Source: Phenylobacterium sp. (GTDB lineage: Bacteria > Pseudomonadota > Alphaproteobacteria > Caulobacterales > Caulobacteraceae). Taken from it: 51,853 nt of DNA. The translations under genes and the position numbers were made by a program. The DNA is taken from positions 1-51,853 of the forward strand of contig NZ_JAEUMN010000051.1 of assembly GCF_016793225.1 (NCBI RefSeq), given 5' to 3'. The notes below the pieces were generated by a model. That model was not told where the DNA came from and made no database searches. It worked only from the letters and a program-made list of their open reading frames with translations. This document shows positions 18,532 through 26,270 of this stretch, piece after piece. Every line of letters begins with the position of its first letter. The stretch's first letter is position 1.

Positions 18532-18559
18532 TTGATAGTTAGTGACTGACCTCTATGAA
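18532..18559 (+). promoter_or_regulatory. Possible housekeeping promoter for the export genes
   Basis: TTGATA (18532-18537) and TATGAA (18554-18559) are separated by 16 nt in a locally AT-rich stretch upstream of the beta-barrel gene. The -10 match is only four of six, so this is a weak candidate. Confidence 0.25.
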
Positions 18560-18582
18560 ACCGGCTTTTCGGGGGCGTGTGG

Positions 18583-19806
18583 ATGCGACTGAGGCCGCTG
18601 ATCTTTGTAGCGGTTGCGACGGCGGGCGCCTCGTTCCAGGCGGCCGCCCAAGTGATGCCGACCGTGCCGGCTGCGGCTGCGCAGCGGGAGGTCAAGATCG
18701 GCGTGCGCGCCGGGGTCACGTATGACTCCAACGTCGCGCGCGCGGACAGGGCGACCGCCATCGCGCGCGACATCAAGGCCGAGGACTACACGTTCCGCCC
18801 GCAGGCCGTGGTCTCCATCACCCAGCCCGTCGGACAGCAGATGCTGGTGCTGCAAGGGGCTGGAGGCTACGACTTCTACCGCCACAACACGCGGCTGAAC
18901 CGGCAGCGGGTCGACGTGACCGGGGCCGGCGTCTCGCGCGTGCTGGGGTGCCAGGAGACCGTCTTCGCAAGCTACCGGGCCTCGCAGTCCGAACTGCAGG
19001 ACCTGGACCTCGGGACCTCCAAGAACCTGTTGAAGACGAACGGCGTCGGCGTTGGGATCGCCTGTGGACGTCCCGACAGCCTTCAGGGGAACATCGTCGT
19101 CCAGAAGACGCAGGCGAAGAACTCGGCCGGGACGCGCAAGCTGTCGGATTCCGACGGCAAGGTGCTGGCCATGACGCTGGCCTACGGCCGCCCGTCGCTG
19201 GGTACGGCGACCGTGCTCTACACCTACTCGGACGCCCAGTTCCCCAACCGCATCATCCCCGGACGGCCCGTGGGCGACGGCTTCTTCACCGAGACCTTGG
19301 GGCTGGGCTACGAGCGCCAGTTCGGGCAGCGGATCCTCGTGAGCGGGATGGTCTCCCGCACGGAGCTCAAGCGCGAGTTCGCCCCGCCAGGCCTGCCCCT
19401 GAAGCTGACCACGACCACCTATGTCGGGTCGGCCGAGTATCGGCCCAGCAACCGCCTGACGATCTCGGCTGACGTCGCGCGCCAGATCGTGCCGTCGCAG
19501 CGGACCGGCAAGCTCTACGACATCACGACGGCCTACAACGGTGTGATCCGGTACGAACTGGGCACGCGTTTCACCATTTCGGCCGGCGACAGCTATCTTC
19601 GGTCGACCTCGAACACCGATACGATCAGCGCCATGAGCGTGATCACGAGGTCTCGTGCGAACACAATCTTCGGCTCGATCGCCTATCGGCAGAGCGAGCG
19701 CACGTCCTTCCTGTTCGACGTCCGACAGGAGGACAGGAAGACCAATCTTGTGAACTTCAACTACAATGACACGCGTGTAGGCCTGTCGGCCGAAGTCAGT
19801 TTCTGA
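18583..19806 (+). CDS. Outer membrane beta-barrel protein of exopolysaccharide locus
   Basis: This ~407-residue protein has a signal peptide (PLIFVAVATAGASFQAAAQ), then repeated amphipathic strands with aromatic ends and a C-terminal Phe (SAEVSF), the mark of Bam-inserted beta-barrels. It fits the group of barrel proteins encoded with exosortase-linked polysaccharide genes. It probably forms, with the Wza-like protein next door, the outer-membrane exit or an anchor for the polymer. I prefer ATG 18583, with GGGGG seven nt upstream, over the in-frame GTG 18577. It begins an apparently continuous run of plus-strand genes to 27452. Confidence 0.78.
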   Translation: MRLRPLIFVAVATAGASFQAAAQVMPTVPAAAAQREVKIGVRAGVTYDSNVARADRATAIARDIKAEDYTFRPQAVVSITQPVGQQMLVLQGAGGYDFYRHNTRLNRQRVDVTGAGVSRVLGCQETVFASYRASQSELQDLDLGTSKNLLKTNGVGVGIACGRPDSLQGNIVVQKTQAKNSAGTRKLSDSDGKVLAMTLAYGRPSLGTATVLYTYSDAQFPNRIIPGRPVGDGFFTETLGLGYERQFGQRILVSGMVSRTELKREFAPPGLPLKLTTTTYVGSAEYRPSNRLTISADVARQIVPSQRTGKLYDITTAYNGVIRYELGTRFTISAGDSYLRSTSNTDTISAMSVITRSRANTIFGSIAYRQSERTSFLFDVRQEDRKTNLVNFNYNDTRVGLSAEVSF

Positions 19807-19820
19807 GTGGGAAGACCGGA

Positions 19821-20666
19821 ATGAAGATCAAGACGCTGCTCATCGCGCTGTTGGCTTCGGTCGTCACCGTCTTCGGCGGCGCCTCCTTTGCCCAGACCCC
19901 GGCGGCCGCCTCCCAGCCCGAGGCCGCCCAGGCGGCCCAGGCCGCGCCCGGCCTCGGCGACAGCGCCTCGTCCGACTACGTGCTGGGTCGCGACGACAGG
20001 CTCGTGGTTGGACTTCTCGGGAGGACCGACTTCGGCGGCACCGCCCGCGTCCAGGCCGACGGGACCATCCAGCTTCCCCTGATCGGGAAGGTGCAGGCGG
20101 CCGACCGGACCACGGCCGAGCTGGCGGAAGCCGTCCGCAAGGCGCTCCAGGCGGGTCAGTACTTCGCCGATCCCATCGTGACGGTGGAGGTCGTGGGGTA
20201 TGCGAGCCGCTATGTCACCGTGCTCGGATCGGTCGGGGCCCCCGGCCTCATCCCCATGAACCGTCCCTATCGCCTTTCGGAGATCCTCGCCCGGGTCGGC
20301 GGGATCCGCGACGGCGGCGCGGACTTCATCGTCGTGCGCTCTGCGAGCGGCGAGGAAAAGCGGTACAGCGTGCGCGACCTGTCCATGGGCGGCGCCGAGC
20401 AGGATCCGTATGTCGTCTCGGGTGACAAGATCTTCGCGCCGCCCGCCGAGCAGTTCTACATCTACGGCCAGGTGAACTCGCCCGGCGCCTACGCGCTCGC
20501 GACGGGCATGACGGTCCGGATGGCCATCGCGAAGGCCGGCGGCCTGACCCCCTCGGGGTCGGACAAGAAGATCGACGCGACCCGCAGTGGCAAGAAGACC
20601 AAGCTCGACATGGCCGCCGAGATCCAGCCCGGCGACGTCCTCGTCGTCGGCGAGCGGATGTTCTAG
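19821..20666 (+). CDS. Wza-like polysaccharide export protein with SLBB domains
   Basis: This 281-residue exported protein has a signal peptide (LLIALLASVVTVFGGASFAQ), a Poly_export domain starting at SSDYVLGRDDRLVV, and two SLBB domains (around RYVTVLGSVGAPG and FYIYGQVNSPGAYAL). It is the periplasmic or outer-membrane channel component that passes polysaccharide through the envelope. Unlike E. coli Wza it has no lipobox cysteine and lacks an obvious C-terminal barrel helix. The preceding barrel protein, only 14 nt upstream, may supply the outer-membrane part. Confidence 0.9.
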   Translation: MKIKTLLIALLASVVTVFGGASFAQTPAAASQPEAAQAAQAAPGLGDSASSDYVLGRDDRLVVGLLGRTDFGGTARVQADGTIQLPLIGKVQAADRTTAELAEAVRKALQAGQYFADPIVTVEVVGYASRYVTVLGSVGAPGLIPMNRPYRLSEILARVGGIRDGGADFIVVRSASGEEKRYSVRDLSMGGAEQDPYVVSGDKIFAPPAEQFYIYGQVNSPGAYALATGMTVRMAIAKAGGLTPSGSDKKIDATRSGKKTKLDMAAEIQPGDVLVVGERMF

Positions 20667-20689
20667 GCAGAGGTTCCCGGAGCTAAAGC

Positions 20690-22042
20690 ATGAGCATCCT
20701 GCAATTTCTTAGGATCGTCTGGGCCAACCGGATGCTCATCCTGGGCAGCACGATCGTTTGCTTCGCGCTGGCGTTCCTGACGGTCCAGCTGGTGCCGCCG
20801 CGGTACGAGGCTCGCTCGCGGGTGATGCTGGATGTCATCAAGCCGGACCCTGTGACTGGTCAGGTGATGGCGACGGCGTTCCTGCGCGCGTACACCAAGA
20901 CGCAGATCGAGCTGGTCAAGGACCAGCAGGTCGCGCGCCGGGTCGTCGAGGACCTGAACTGGGCCAACGACCCCAATTTCCAACGCCGCTACCGCGAGCG
21001 CCGCGGCGACGAGGATCTCGACTTCCAGCGCTGGGCCGCTCAGCAGGTCGTCAAGGGCGCCGATGCGAGCCTCATCCAGGGCAGCAACATCCTCGAGATC
21101 ACGTATTCCTCGTCCTCGGCCGCCGAGACCAAGATCGTGGCCGACGCGCTGCGCAAGGCCTACATGGACATGACCCTGCAGTCGCGTCGGGAAACCGCGC
21201 GGCGGAATGCGGAGTGGTACGAGAACCAGGCCGAGAAGGCGAAGTCGGTCCTGTTCCAGGCCGAGGCCGCCAAGTCGGACTACGAGCGCCAGAACGGCGT
21301 CTTCCTGCAGGACGACAAGGTCGACATCGACAGCGCCCGACTGGCCGCCCTGGCCTCCCAGGGCTCGACGCCGATGGTCGCGCCTTCCGCAGGCGTGGAT
21401 ATCCAGAGCGCCACGCAGCTCGCGGCGCTGGACGCCGAGATCACCGAGGCGTCGAAGTCGATGGGCCCCAACCACCCCACGCTGCAGGCGCTGAAGCGGC
21501 GCCGCGAGGTGCTGGCGCAGCAGGTGGCCCAGTCGCGTAACGCCTCCTCGGCCGCAGCCAGCGCCGCGCTCAGCGCCGCGCGCGCCACCAGCGGAATGCT
21601 CGAGGCCCAGAAGGCCAAGGTCATGGCGCAGCGCGACAAGGTCGAGCGCTTGCGGGTCATGCAGGCCGAGATCGACCTCCGCCGCGACCAGTACAACAAG
21701 GCGATGATCCGCGCCGCCCAGCTGCGGCAGGAAGCGGACGTGACCGAGTCGGGCGTGATCCCGCTGGGCAGCGCCATCACGCCTCAGCAGCCCGAGTTCC
21801 CCAAGAAGGGCCTCATCATGGGCGCGGCCCTTGCCGGGGGCGCCGGGCTCGGCGCGTTCATCGGCCTCCTGGCCGAGCTGTTCGGCCGCAGGGTGCGAAG
21901 CGCGGAGGACCTCGCGCTCGCGATCGACGCGCCCGTGCTCGCCATCATCCGCAACCCGGCCAAGACGCCGAAGCGGAAGTCGATGTTCGCGCTGCCGTCG
22001 CTCGCAGCGCCGCTGCTGCGCCGCAGGGTGGTGCGTGCATGA
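20690..22042 (+). CDS. Wzz/GumC-family polysaccharide chain length determinant (copy 2)
   Basis: This 450-residue protein has an N-terminal transmembrane helix (MLILGSTIVCFALAFLTVQLV), a Wzz periplasmic domain (YEARSRVMLDVIKPDP), a long coiled coil (~160-340), and a C-terminal helix (GLIMGAALAGGAGLGAFIGLL) with a basic tail. The PQQPEFPKKG motif just before the last helix is typical of the GumC group and is missing from copy 1. It overlaps the kinase-like gene by 4 nt, as copy 1 does. Confidence 0.9.
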   Translation: MSILQFLRIVWANRMLILGSTIVCFALAFLTVQLVPPRYEARSRVMLDVIKPDPVTGQVMATAFLRAYTKTQIELVKDQQVARRVVEDLNWANDPNFQRRYRERRGDEDLDFQRWAAQQVVKGADASLIQGSNILEITYSSSSAAETKIVADALRKAYMDMTLQSRRETARRNAEWYENQAEKAKSVLFQAEAAKSDYERQNGVFLQDDKVDIDSARLAALASQGSTPMVAPSAGVDIQSATQLAALDAEITEASKSMGPNHPTLQALKRRREVLAQQVAQSRNASSAAASAALSAARATSGMLEAQKAKVMAQRDKVERLRVMQAEIDLRRDQYNKAMIRAAQLRQEADVTESGVIPLGSAITPQQPEFPKKGLIMGAALAGGAGLGAFIGLLAELFGRRVRSAEDLALAIDAPVLAIIRNPAKTPKRKSMFALPSLAAPLLRRRVVRA

Positions 22043-22761
22043 GTTCGTCGCCGCGTCCGCAGCCGGTCCAGCCGCCGGAGAACCCGATCGAACGTCAGCT
22101 TCCCGATGACGAAACGCGGCAGCGTTACGAGCTGTCCGCCGATCTCGTGACCATTTCGGACTCTCGCCCCACCGAGGCCGAGGCGATCCGCACCGTGCGC
22201 ACCCACATGGTCGCCCGGCACCTGGAAGACGGCCGCCGCGGCCTTTCCGTGGCCGCGCCGACGTCGGGCGTCGGCTGCACCTATACGGCGGTGAACTTGG
22301 CGGTGGCGCTGTCCCAAGTTGGGATTTCGACGCTCCTTATCGACGCGGATCTTCGTGCGCCGCGGGTCGAGGAGTTCATCCGGCCGGAAATCCCCACCCA
22401 GGGATTGCGACAGTTCCTGGCGGAGGAGGACGGGCGCCTGCACGCCTATGTCCATTCGGACGTCCTGCCGAACCTTTCGGTCCTGTATGCCGGCGGGACG
22501 GCGGAATATCCTCAGGAACTGCTGTCGGGGGAGCCTTTCAAGCGCCTCGTCGACCGTTGCCTTCGTGATTTCCAGTTCACGGTCATCGACACGCCTGCCG
22601 CCGACCTCGGCGCAGACGCCGTCCAGGTCGCTTCGATCGTCGGCTATACCCTCGTGGTCGCGCGCGCCAACGTCACCTTGCTCAGTCAGCTCAGCGACTT
22701 GGCGAGCCAATTGCATGAAGACGGCGCCCGGGTTGTGGGCACGGTGTTGAGCGAGATCTGA
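22039..22761 (+). CDS. BY-kinase-like P-loop protein lacking Walker A lysine (copy 2)
   Basis: This 240-residue protein aligns with BY-kinase catalytic domains: P-loop position APTSGVGCTYTAVNLA, Walker A' TLLIDADLRAP, Walker B FTVIDTPAADL, and the C-terminal VVGTVLSEI. The Walker A lysine is replaced by Cys80 and no terminal tyrosine cluster is present, so ATP-dependent tyrosine phosphorylation is doubtful. It is co-translated with the Wzz copy 2 gene and followed 5 nt later by the exosortase gene. It probably acts as a structural partner that gates the Wzz ring. Confidence 0.87.
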   Translation: MSSSPRPQPVQPPENPIERQLPDDETRQRYELSADLVTISDSRPTEAEAIRTVRTHMVARHLEDGRRGLSVAAPTSGVGCTYTAVNLAVALSQVGISTLLIDADLRAPRVEEFIRPEIPTQGLRQFLAEEDGRLHAYVHSDVLPNLSVLYAGGTAEYPQELLSGEPFKRLVDRCLRDFQFTVIDTPAADLGADAVQVASIVGYTLVVARANVTLLSQLSDLASQLHEDGARVVGTVLSEI

Positions 22762-22766
22762 GGGGC

Positions 22767-23648
22767 ATGAACGCGGCAATAGAGGAACGTGCGCCGGTAG
22801 ACCCGCCGTACGGCCCAATCCTGCGAAACTGGGCGCCCTTGGCGGCCCTCCTGATCATCGGCATTCCGACGATCATCAGGCTTGGCGCGCAGGTCTGGTC
22901 CCAGGAGTTCGGCGCCCATGGGCCGATCGTGCTGGCGACCGGCGCGTGGCTCCTGTGGCGTCAGATTCCGGCCATGTCCGAGACCGGGCGGCCAGGCCAC
23001 ATGGGGCTGACGCTCCTGGCCGTGGCGTTGTCGTTGCCGGTCTATGTGTTCGGCCGCGCGTACGACCTGATCAGCCTCGAGACGGCCGGCGTCTACGGCT
23101 TCGGCGTCGCCCTTCTGCATCAGCGCTTCGGCGTCATGACGCTCCTGAAGAACTGGTTTCCGATCTTCTACCTGGCCCTGCTGCTGCCCATGCCCGGGTG
23201 GTTCTTGGACGAATTCACCGCGCCGCTGAAGCTTCTTGTGTCGGTGATGTCGGCGAGCGTCGTCGAGTTGATGGGAATCCCCCTCGTGCGCGAGGGCGTC
23301 ACCATGACCGTCGGTCCGTACCAGTTGCTGGTGGAAGACGCGTGCTCGGGCCTGAACTCGCTGGTCGGCCTGATCGCCATCACGCTCTTCTACATCTACC
23401 TCCTGCGCAACGCGACGTGGCAGTACTCGCTGTTCCTGGTGTGCATGATCATTCCCATCGCGATCATCGCGAACGCGATCCGCATCGTAATCCTCATTCT
23501 GCTCACCTATTTCTATGGCGACGCCGTCGGCCAAGGCTTCCTGCATGTCACGGCCGGCTTGTTCCTCTTCGCGCTCTCGCTGGTGCTGATGTTCGCGCTC
23601 GACAGCCTGGTTTCGCGCTTCTGGCGGAATGGAAAGGTCGCGGCATGA
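22767..23648 (+). CDS. Exosortase (XrtV-like)
   Basis: This 293-residue inner-membrane protein with about eight hydrophobic helices carries the exosortase catalytic set: Cys193 in EDACSGLNSLVGL, Arg239 in ANAIRIVIL, and His260 in FLHVTAG. Exosortases are transpeptidase-like enzymes that recognise PEP-CTERM tails at the periplasmic membrane face and process the protein for export. The likely substrate is the PEPxxWA protein at 13108. The subtype is inferred from the PEPxxWA tail and the separate EpsI gene that follows with a 4-nt overlap. Confidence 0.92.
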   Translation: MNAAIEERAPVDPPYGPILRNWAPLAALLIIGIPTIIRLGAQVWSQEFGAHGPIVLATGAWLLWRQIPAMSETGRPGHMGLTLLAVALSLPVYVFGRAYDLISLETAGVYGFGVALLHQRFGVMTLLKNWFPIFYLALLLPMPGWFLDEFTAPLKLLVSVMSASVVELMGIPLVREGVTMTVGPYQLLVEDACSGLNSLVGLIAITLFYIYLLRNATWQYSLFLVCMIIPIAIIANAIRIVILILLTYFYGDAVGQGFLHVTAGLFLFALSLVLMFALDSLVSRFWRNGKVAA

Positions 23649-24337
23649 TGCCAAGACGCAGAGACCTGCTGATCGCCGGCCTCGGGGTCGGCGCGCTCGC
23701 CGCGGCCGAGGGCCTGCGGCCGCGGCGGCGCCTTGTGCTGCTCAAGAGCAACGCCAAGATCGAGGACGTCCTCCCGCAGAGCTTCGGCGCCTGGCAGGCC
23801 CACCCCTCGTCAGGCCTCGTCGGCCCCGAAATGGCCGGCCGCCTTGCCAAGACGCTCTACAGCGAGACCGTTCAGCGCACCTACGACGACAAGGTCACCG
23901 GCGCGACGGTCATGCTGCTGGCCGCCTATGGAGACACGCAGAGCGACCTCCTGCAGCTGCACCGCCCCGAGAGCTGCTACCCCGCCGTGGGCTTCACGGT
24001 GACGCTGACCCAGCCCGACAACGTTCGCGTGGGGCAGGGGGTGTTGCCGGCGCGGCGGGTGATCGCACAGACCAGCGAGCGCACCGAGAACATCCTCTAC
24101 TGGACGCGGCTGGGCGAACGGATCCCGCAGAGCGGCGGCCAGCAGCGTGACGCACGGCTGCAGAACGCCATGGAAGGCTACGTCGCCGACGGCATTCTGG
24201 TGCGCTGCTCGGTGGTGGGCGAGCCGGAGGAATCCTTCAAGGTCCTTCGCCGTTTCGTCCCCGAGATGCTCGCCGCGTCGCGCAAGGACGGGCGGCCCGC
24301 CCTGATCGGGACGAAGCTCTCGAGCCAGATCGCCTGA
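23645..24337 (+). CDS. epsI: EpsI-family exosortase-associated protein
   Basis: This 230-residue protein starts with a twin-arginine-like leader (MMPRRRDLLIAGLGVGALAAA) and has the EpsI signature HRPESCYPAVGF near residue 110. In many genomes EpsI is fused to the C-terminus of the exosortase; here it is a separate frame whose ATG overlaps the exosortase stop. The protein is predicted periplasmic or membrane-anchored, and its biochemical role is not established beyond its constant association with exosortase and exopolysaccharide. Frames reaching back to 22946 are read-through shadows of the exosortase gene. Confidence 0.9.
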   Translation: MMPRRRDLLIAGLGVGALAAAEGLRPRRRLVLLKSNAKIEDVLPQSFGAWQAHPSSGLVGPEMAGRLAKTLYSETVQRTYDDKVTGATVMLLAAYGDTQSDLLQLHRPESCYPAVGFTVTLTQPDNVRVGQGVLPARRVIAQTSERTENILYWTRLGERIPQSGGQQRDARLQNAMEGYVADGILVRCSVVGEPEESFKVLRRFVPEMLAASRKDGRPALIGTKLSSQIA

Positions 24338-24382
24338 CATTTGGACTGAGGCCGACATGCCGCGCGGAAGCGCCTCGTTCCG

Positions 24383-25345
24383 ATGCAGGCCCGCGGCCTC
24401 GTCCCGCCGGGGACTCTGACCGTGCGCGTCGCTGTCGCCATCGTCGGGTTCCGCAACCCTGGAGACATCGTCCGCTGTCTCGACGCGTTGAGCCGCTCCA
24501 CGTGGCGCGAGTTCGAGGTCGTCGTCTGCGAGAACGGCGGCGCGGAGTGGGCCGCGCGGCTGTCTTCGGAGGTGCCGGCGCGCCTGCCTGCCGGTCAGCC
24601 CGTGCGCGTGATCGATGCGGGCGCGAACCTTGGGTATGCGGGCGGGGTCAACCGCGCGATGGCCGCGGCGCCGGACGCGGACGCCTGGTGGATCCTGAAC
24701 CCCGATACCGAGCCGCAGGCCGGAGCGCTCGAGGCTCTCGTGAACCGCCTGCAGTCCGGCGACTGCGACGCCGTCGGCGGGACGATCTACCTGCCGGGCC
24801 AGACGGTGCAGGCCCACGGTGGCCGTTGGCGCAGGTGGCTGGCGCGCGCCGTGTCCATGGGCTACGGCGCCAGCCTGGCGGATCACGTGGACTCCCGGGC
24901 CGTCGAGCGGTCGCTCTCCTACCTCAGCGGCGCCTGCATGCTCGTGAGCCGACGGTTCCTCGAGACGACGGGTCCGATGCGGGAGGAGTACTTCCTGTAC
25001 TGCGAGGAGGTGGAGTGGTGTCTGCGGGCCACCGGGCGTGGGATGCGGCTCGGTTTTGCGCCCGATGCGCAGGTGCTGCATCGGTCGGGTGCGACGACGG
25101 GCGCGCACGAAGCCGTCCGCTTGCGTCCGAAGACACCGATCTACCTCGACGAGAGAAACAAGATGCTTGTGACGCGGGACTGTTTCCCGGCGTTGCTGCC
25201 GGTGGCTGCAGCCTCGGCCTTCGCGCTCGCGCTCCTCCGGTTCGCGCGCAAGGGGGCCTGGCGGCAGCTCGGCTACGCGTTGGAGGGGTGGCGGGACGGT
25301 CTCTTGAACCGACGCGGTCCGCCCTCGTGGATATCCGTCGCATGA
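24383..25345 (+). CDS. Glycosyltransferase family 2 (rhamnosyltransferase-like)
   Basis: This 320-residue GT2 protein has AVAIVGFRNPGDIVRCL at the start of the fold, NLGYAGGVNRAM, the DxD-equivalent ILNPDTEP, and EEYFLYCEEVEWCLR, a set typical of rhamnosyltransferase-like enzymes that extend lipid-linked repeat units. A hydrophobic segment near the end (ALLPVAAASAFALALLRF) may touch the membrane. GTG 24422, with GGGGA eight nt before it, is a credible alternative start and gives the usual short N-terminus. The dTDP-sugar from RfbBA is a plausible donor. Confidence 0.85.
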   Translation: MQARGLVPPGTLTVRVAVAIVGFRNPGDIVRCLDALSRSTWREFEVVVCENGGAEWAARLSSEVPARLPAGQPVRVIDAGANLGYAGGVNRAMAAAPDADAWWILNPDTEPQAGALEALVNRLQSGDCDAVGGTIYLPGQTVQAHGGRWRRWLARAVSMGYGASLADHVDSRAVERSLSYLSGACMLVSRRFLETTGPMREEYFLYCEEVEWCLRATGRGMRLGFAPDAQVLHRSGATTGAHEAVRLRPKTPIYLDERNKMLVTRDCFPALLPVAAASAFALALLRFARKGAWRQLGYALEGWRDGLLNRRGPPSWISVA

Positions 25346-25458
25346 CGGCCGCAATCTCGTAAGGTTCGTTCAATCAGATCGGCTTAAGGCATTACGCGCG
25401 AAGGATGCGCCGGGCCCGCCCGCCGAGCTTCCAGTCCGAGGGGAATAGTGGGGATCAC

Positions 25459-26250
25459 ATGATCGGTCGCGCCAGGCAGATTCGTAAGCAGCTCGTGAGG
25501 GCTTTCGTCGGCGAGGACTATCCCCGTCTGATCCGCCACAACGCCGTGGAGCGGCCCCACTACGGGTACATCGTCTTCCACGCCGCGGACCTCGCCAGGC
25601 GTCTGGGACTACAGAAGATCAGCGTGCTGGAGTTCGGCGTCGCCGGCGGCCGCGGCCTGCTGAACCTCGAACACCATGCCGACCGCGTGTCGAAGATCAC
25701 CGGCGTGGGCATCGAGGTCTACGGCTTCGACACGGGCATGGGGCTTCCCCCGCCCGAAGACTACCGCGACCTGCCGTACATCTGGCAGGAGAGCAACTTC
25801 AAGATGGATCAGGAGGCGCTCAAGAAGCGCCTCACCCACGCCAAGCTGGTGCTGGGGCTCGTGAAGGAAACGGTCCGCGATTTCGTCGCCAAGCACGATC
25901 CGGCGCCGATCGGCGCTGTCTCCTTCGACCTGGACTACTATTCCTCGACCCGCGACGCCCTGGAGATCCTGCTGGTCGAGCCCGAGCGGCGGCTGCCCCG
26001 GATCTTCGCCTACCTCGACGACATCTACAGCAGCGACCTGGGCCACGTGACCCCGCGCACCGGCGTCCCCCTCGCGCTGAGCGAGTTCAACGCGGCGCAT
26101 CCGGATCACGAGGTCGCGCAACTGACCCACCTGGAGTTCGCCTACGGGCCCTACCGGATGTGGCAGCGCCAGATCTACAGCTGCTCCAGCTTCGCGCACC
26201 CCCGCTACAACCAGGATGTCGTGAAGGCCGACAGGCAGCTTCGGCTCTAA
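25459..26250 (+). CDS. Class I SAM methyltransferase-like protein
   Basis: This 263-residue protein has VLEFGVAGGRGLLNL near residue 53, which resembles the glycine-rich SAM-binding motif, and acidic segments (YGFDTGMGLP, SFDLDYYSST, FAYLDDIYSS) that recall TylF/MacroCin-type sugar O-methyltransferases with metal-binding Asp residues. It could methylate a sugar of the exopolysaccharide. No membrane segments are seen. The start is ATG 25459 with GTGGGGA just upstream; the frame is open to 25405. The assignment is by motif only. Confidence 0.62.
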   Translation: MIGRARQIRKQLVRAFVGEDYPRLIRHNAVERPHYGYIVFHAADLARRLGLQKISVLEFGVAGGRGLLNLEHHADRVSKITGVGIEVYGFDTGMGLPPPEDYRDLPYIWQESNFKMDQEALKKRLTHAKLVLGLVKETVRDFVAKHDPAPIGAVSFDLDYYSSTRDALEILLVEPERRLPRIFAYLDDIYSSDLGHVTPRTGVPLALSEFNAAHPDHEVAQLTHLEFAYGPYRMWQRQIYSCSSFAHPRYNQDVVKADRQLRL

Positions 26251-26270
26251 TCCGTCCAGGACGTATCAAG

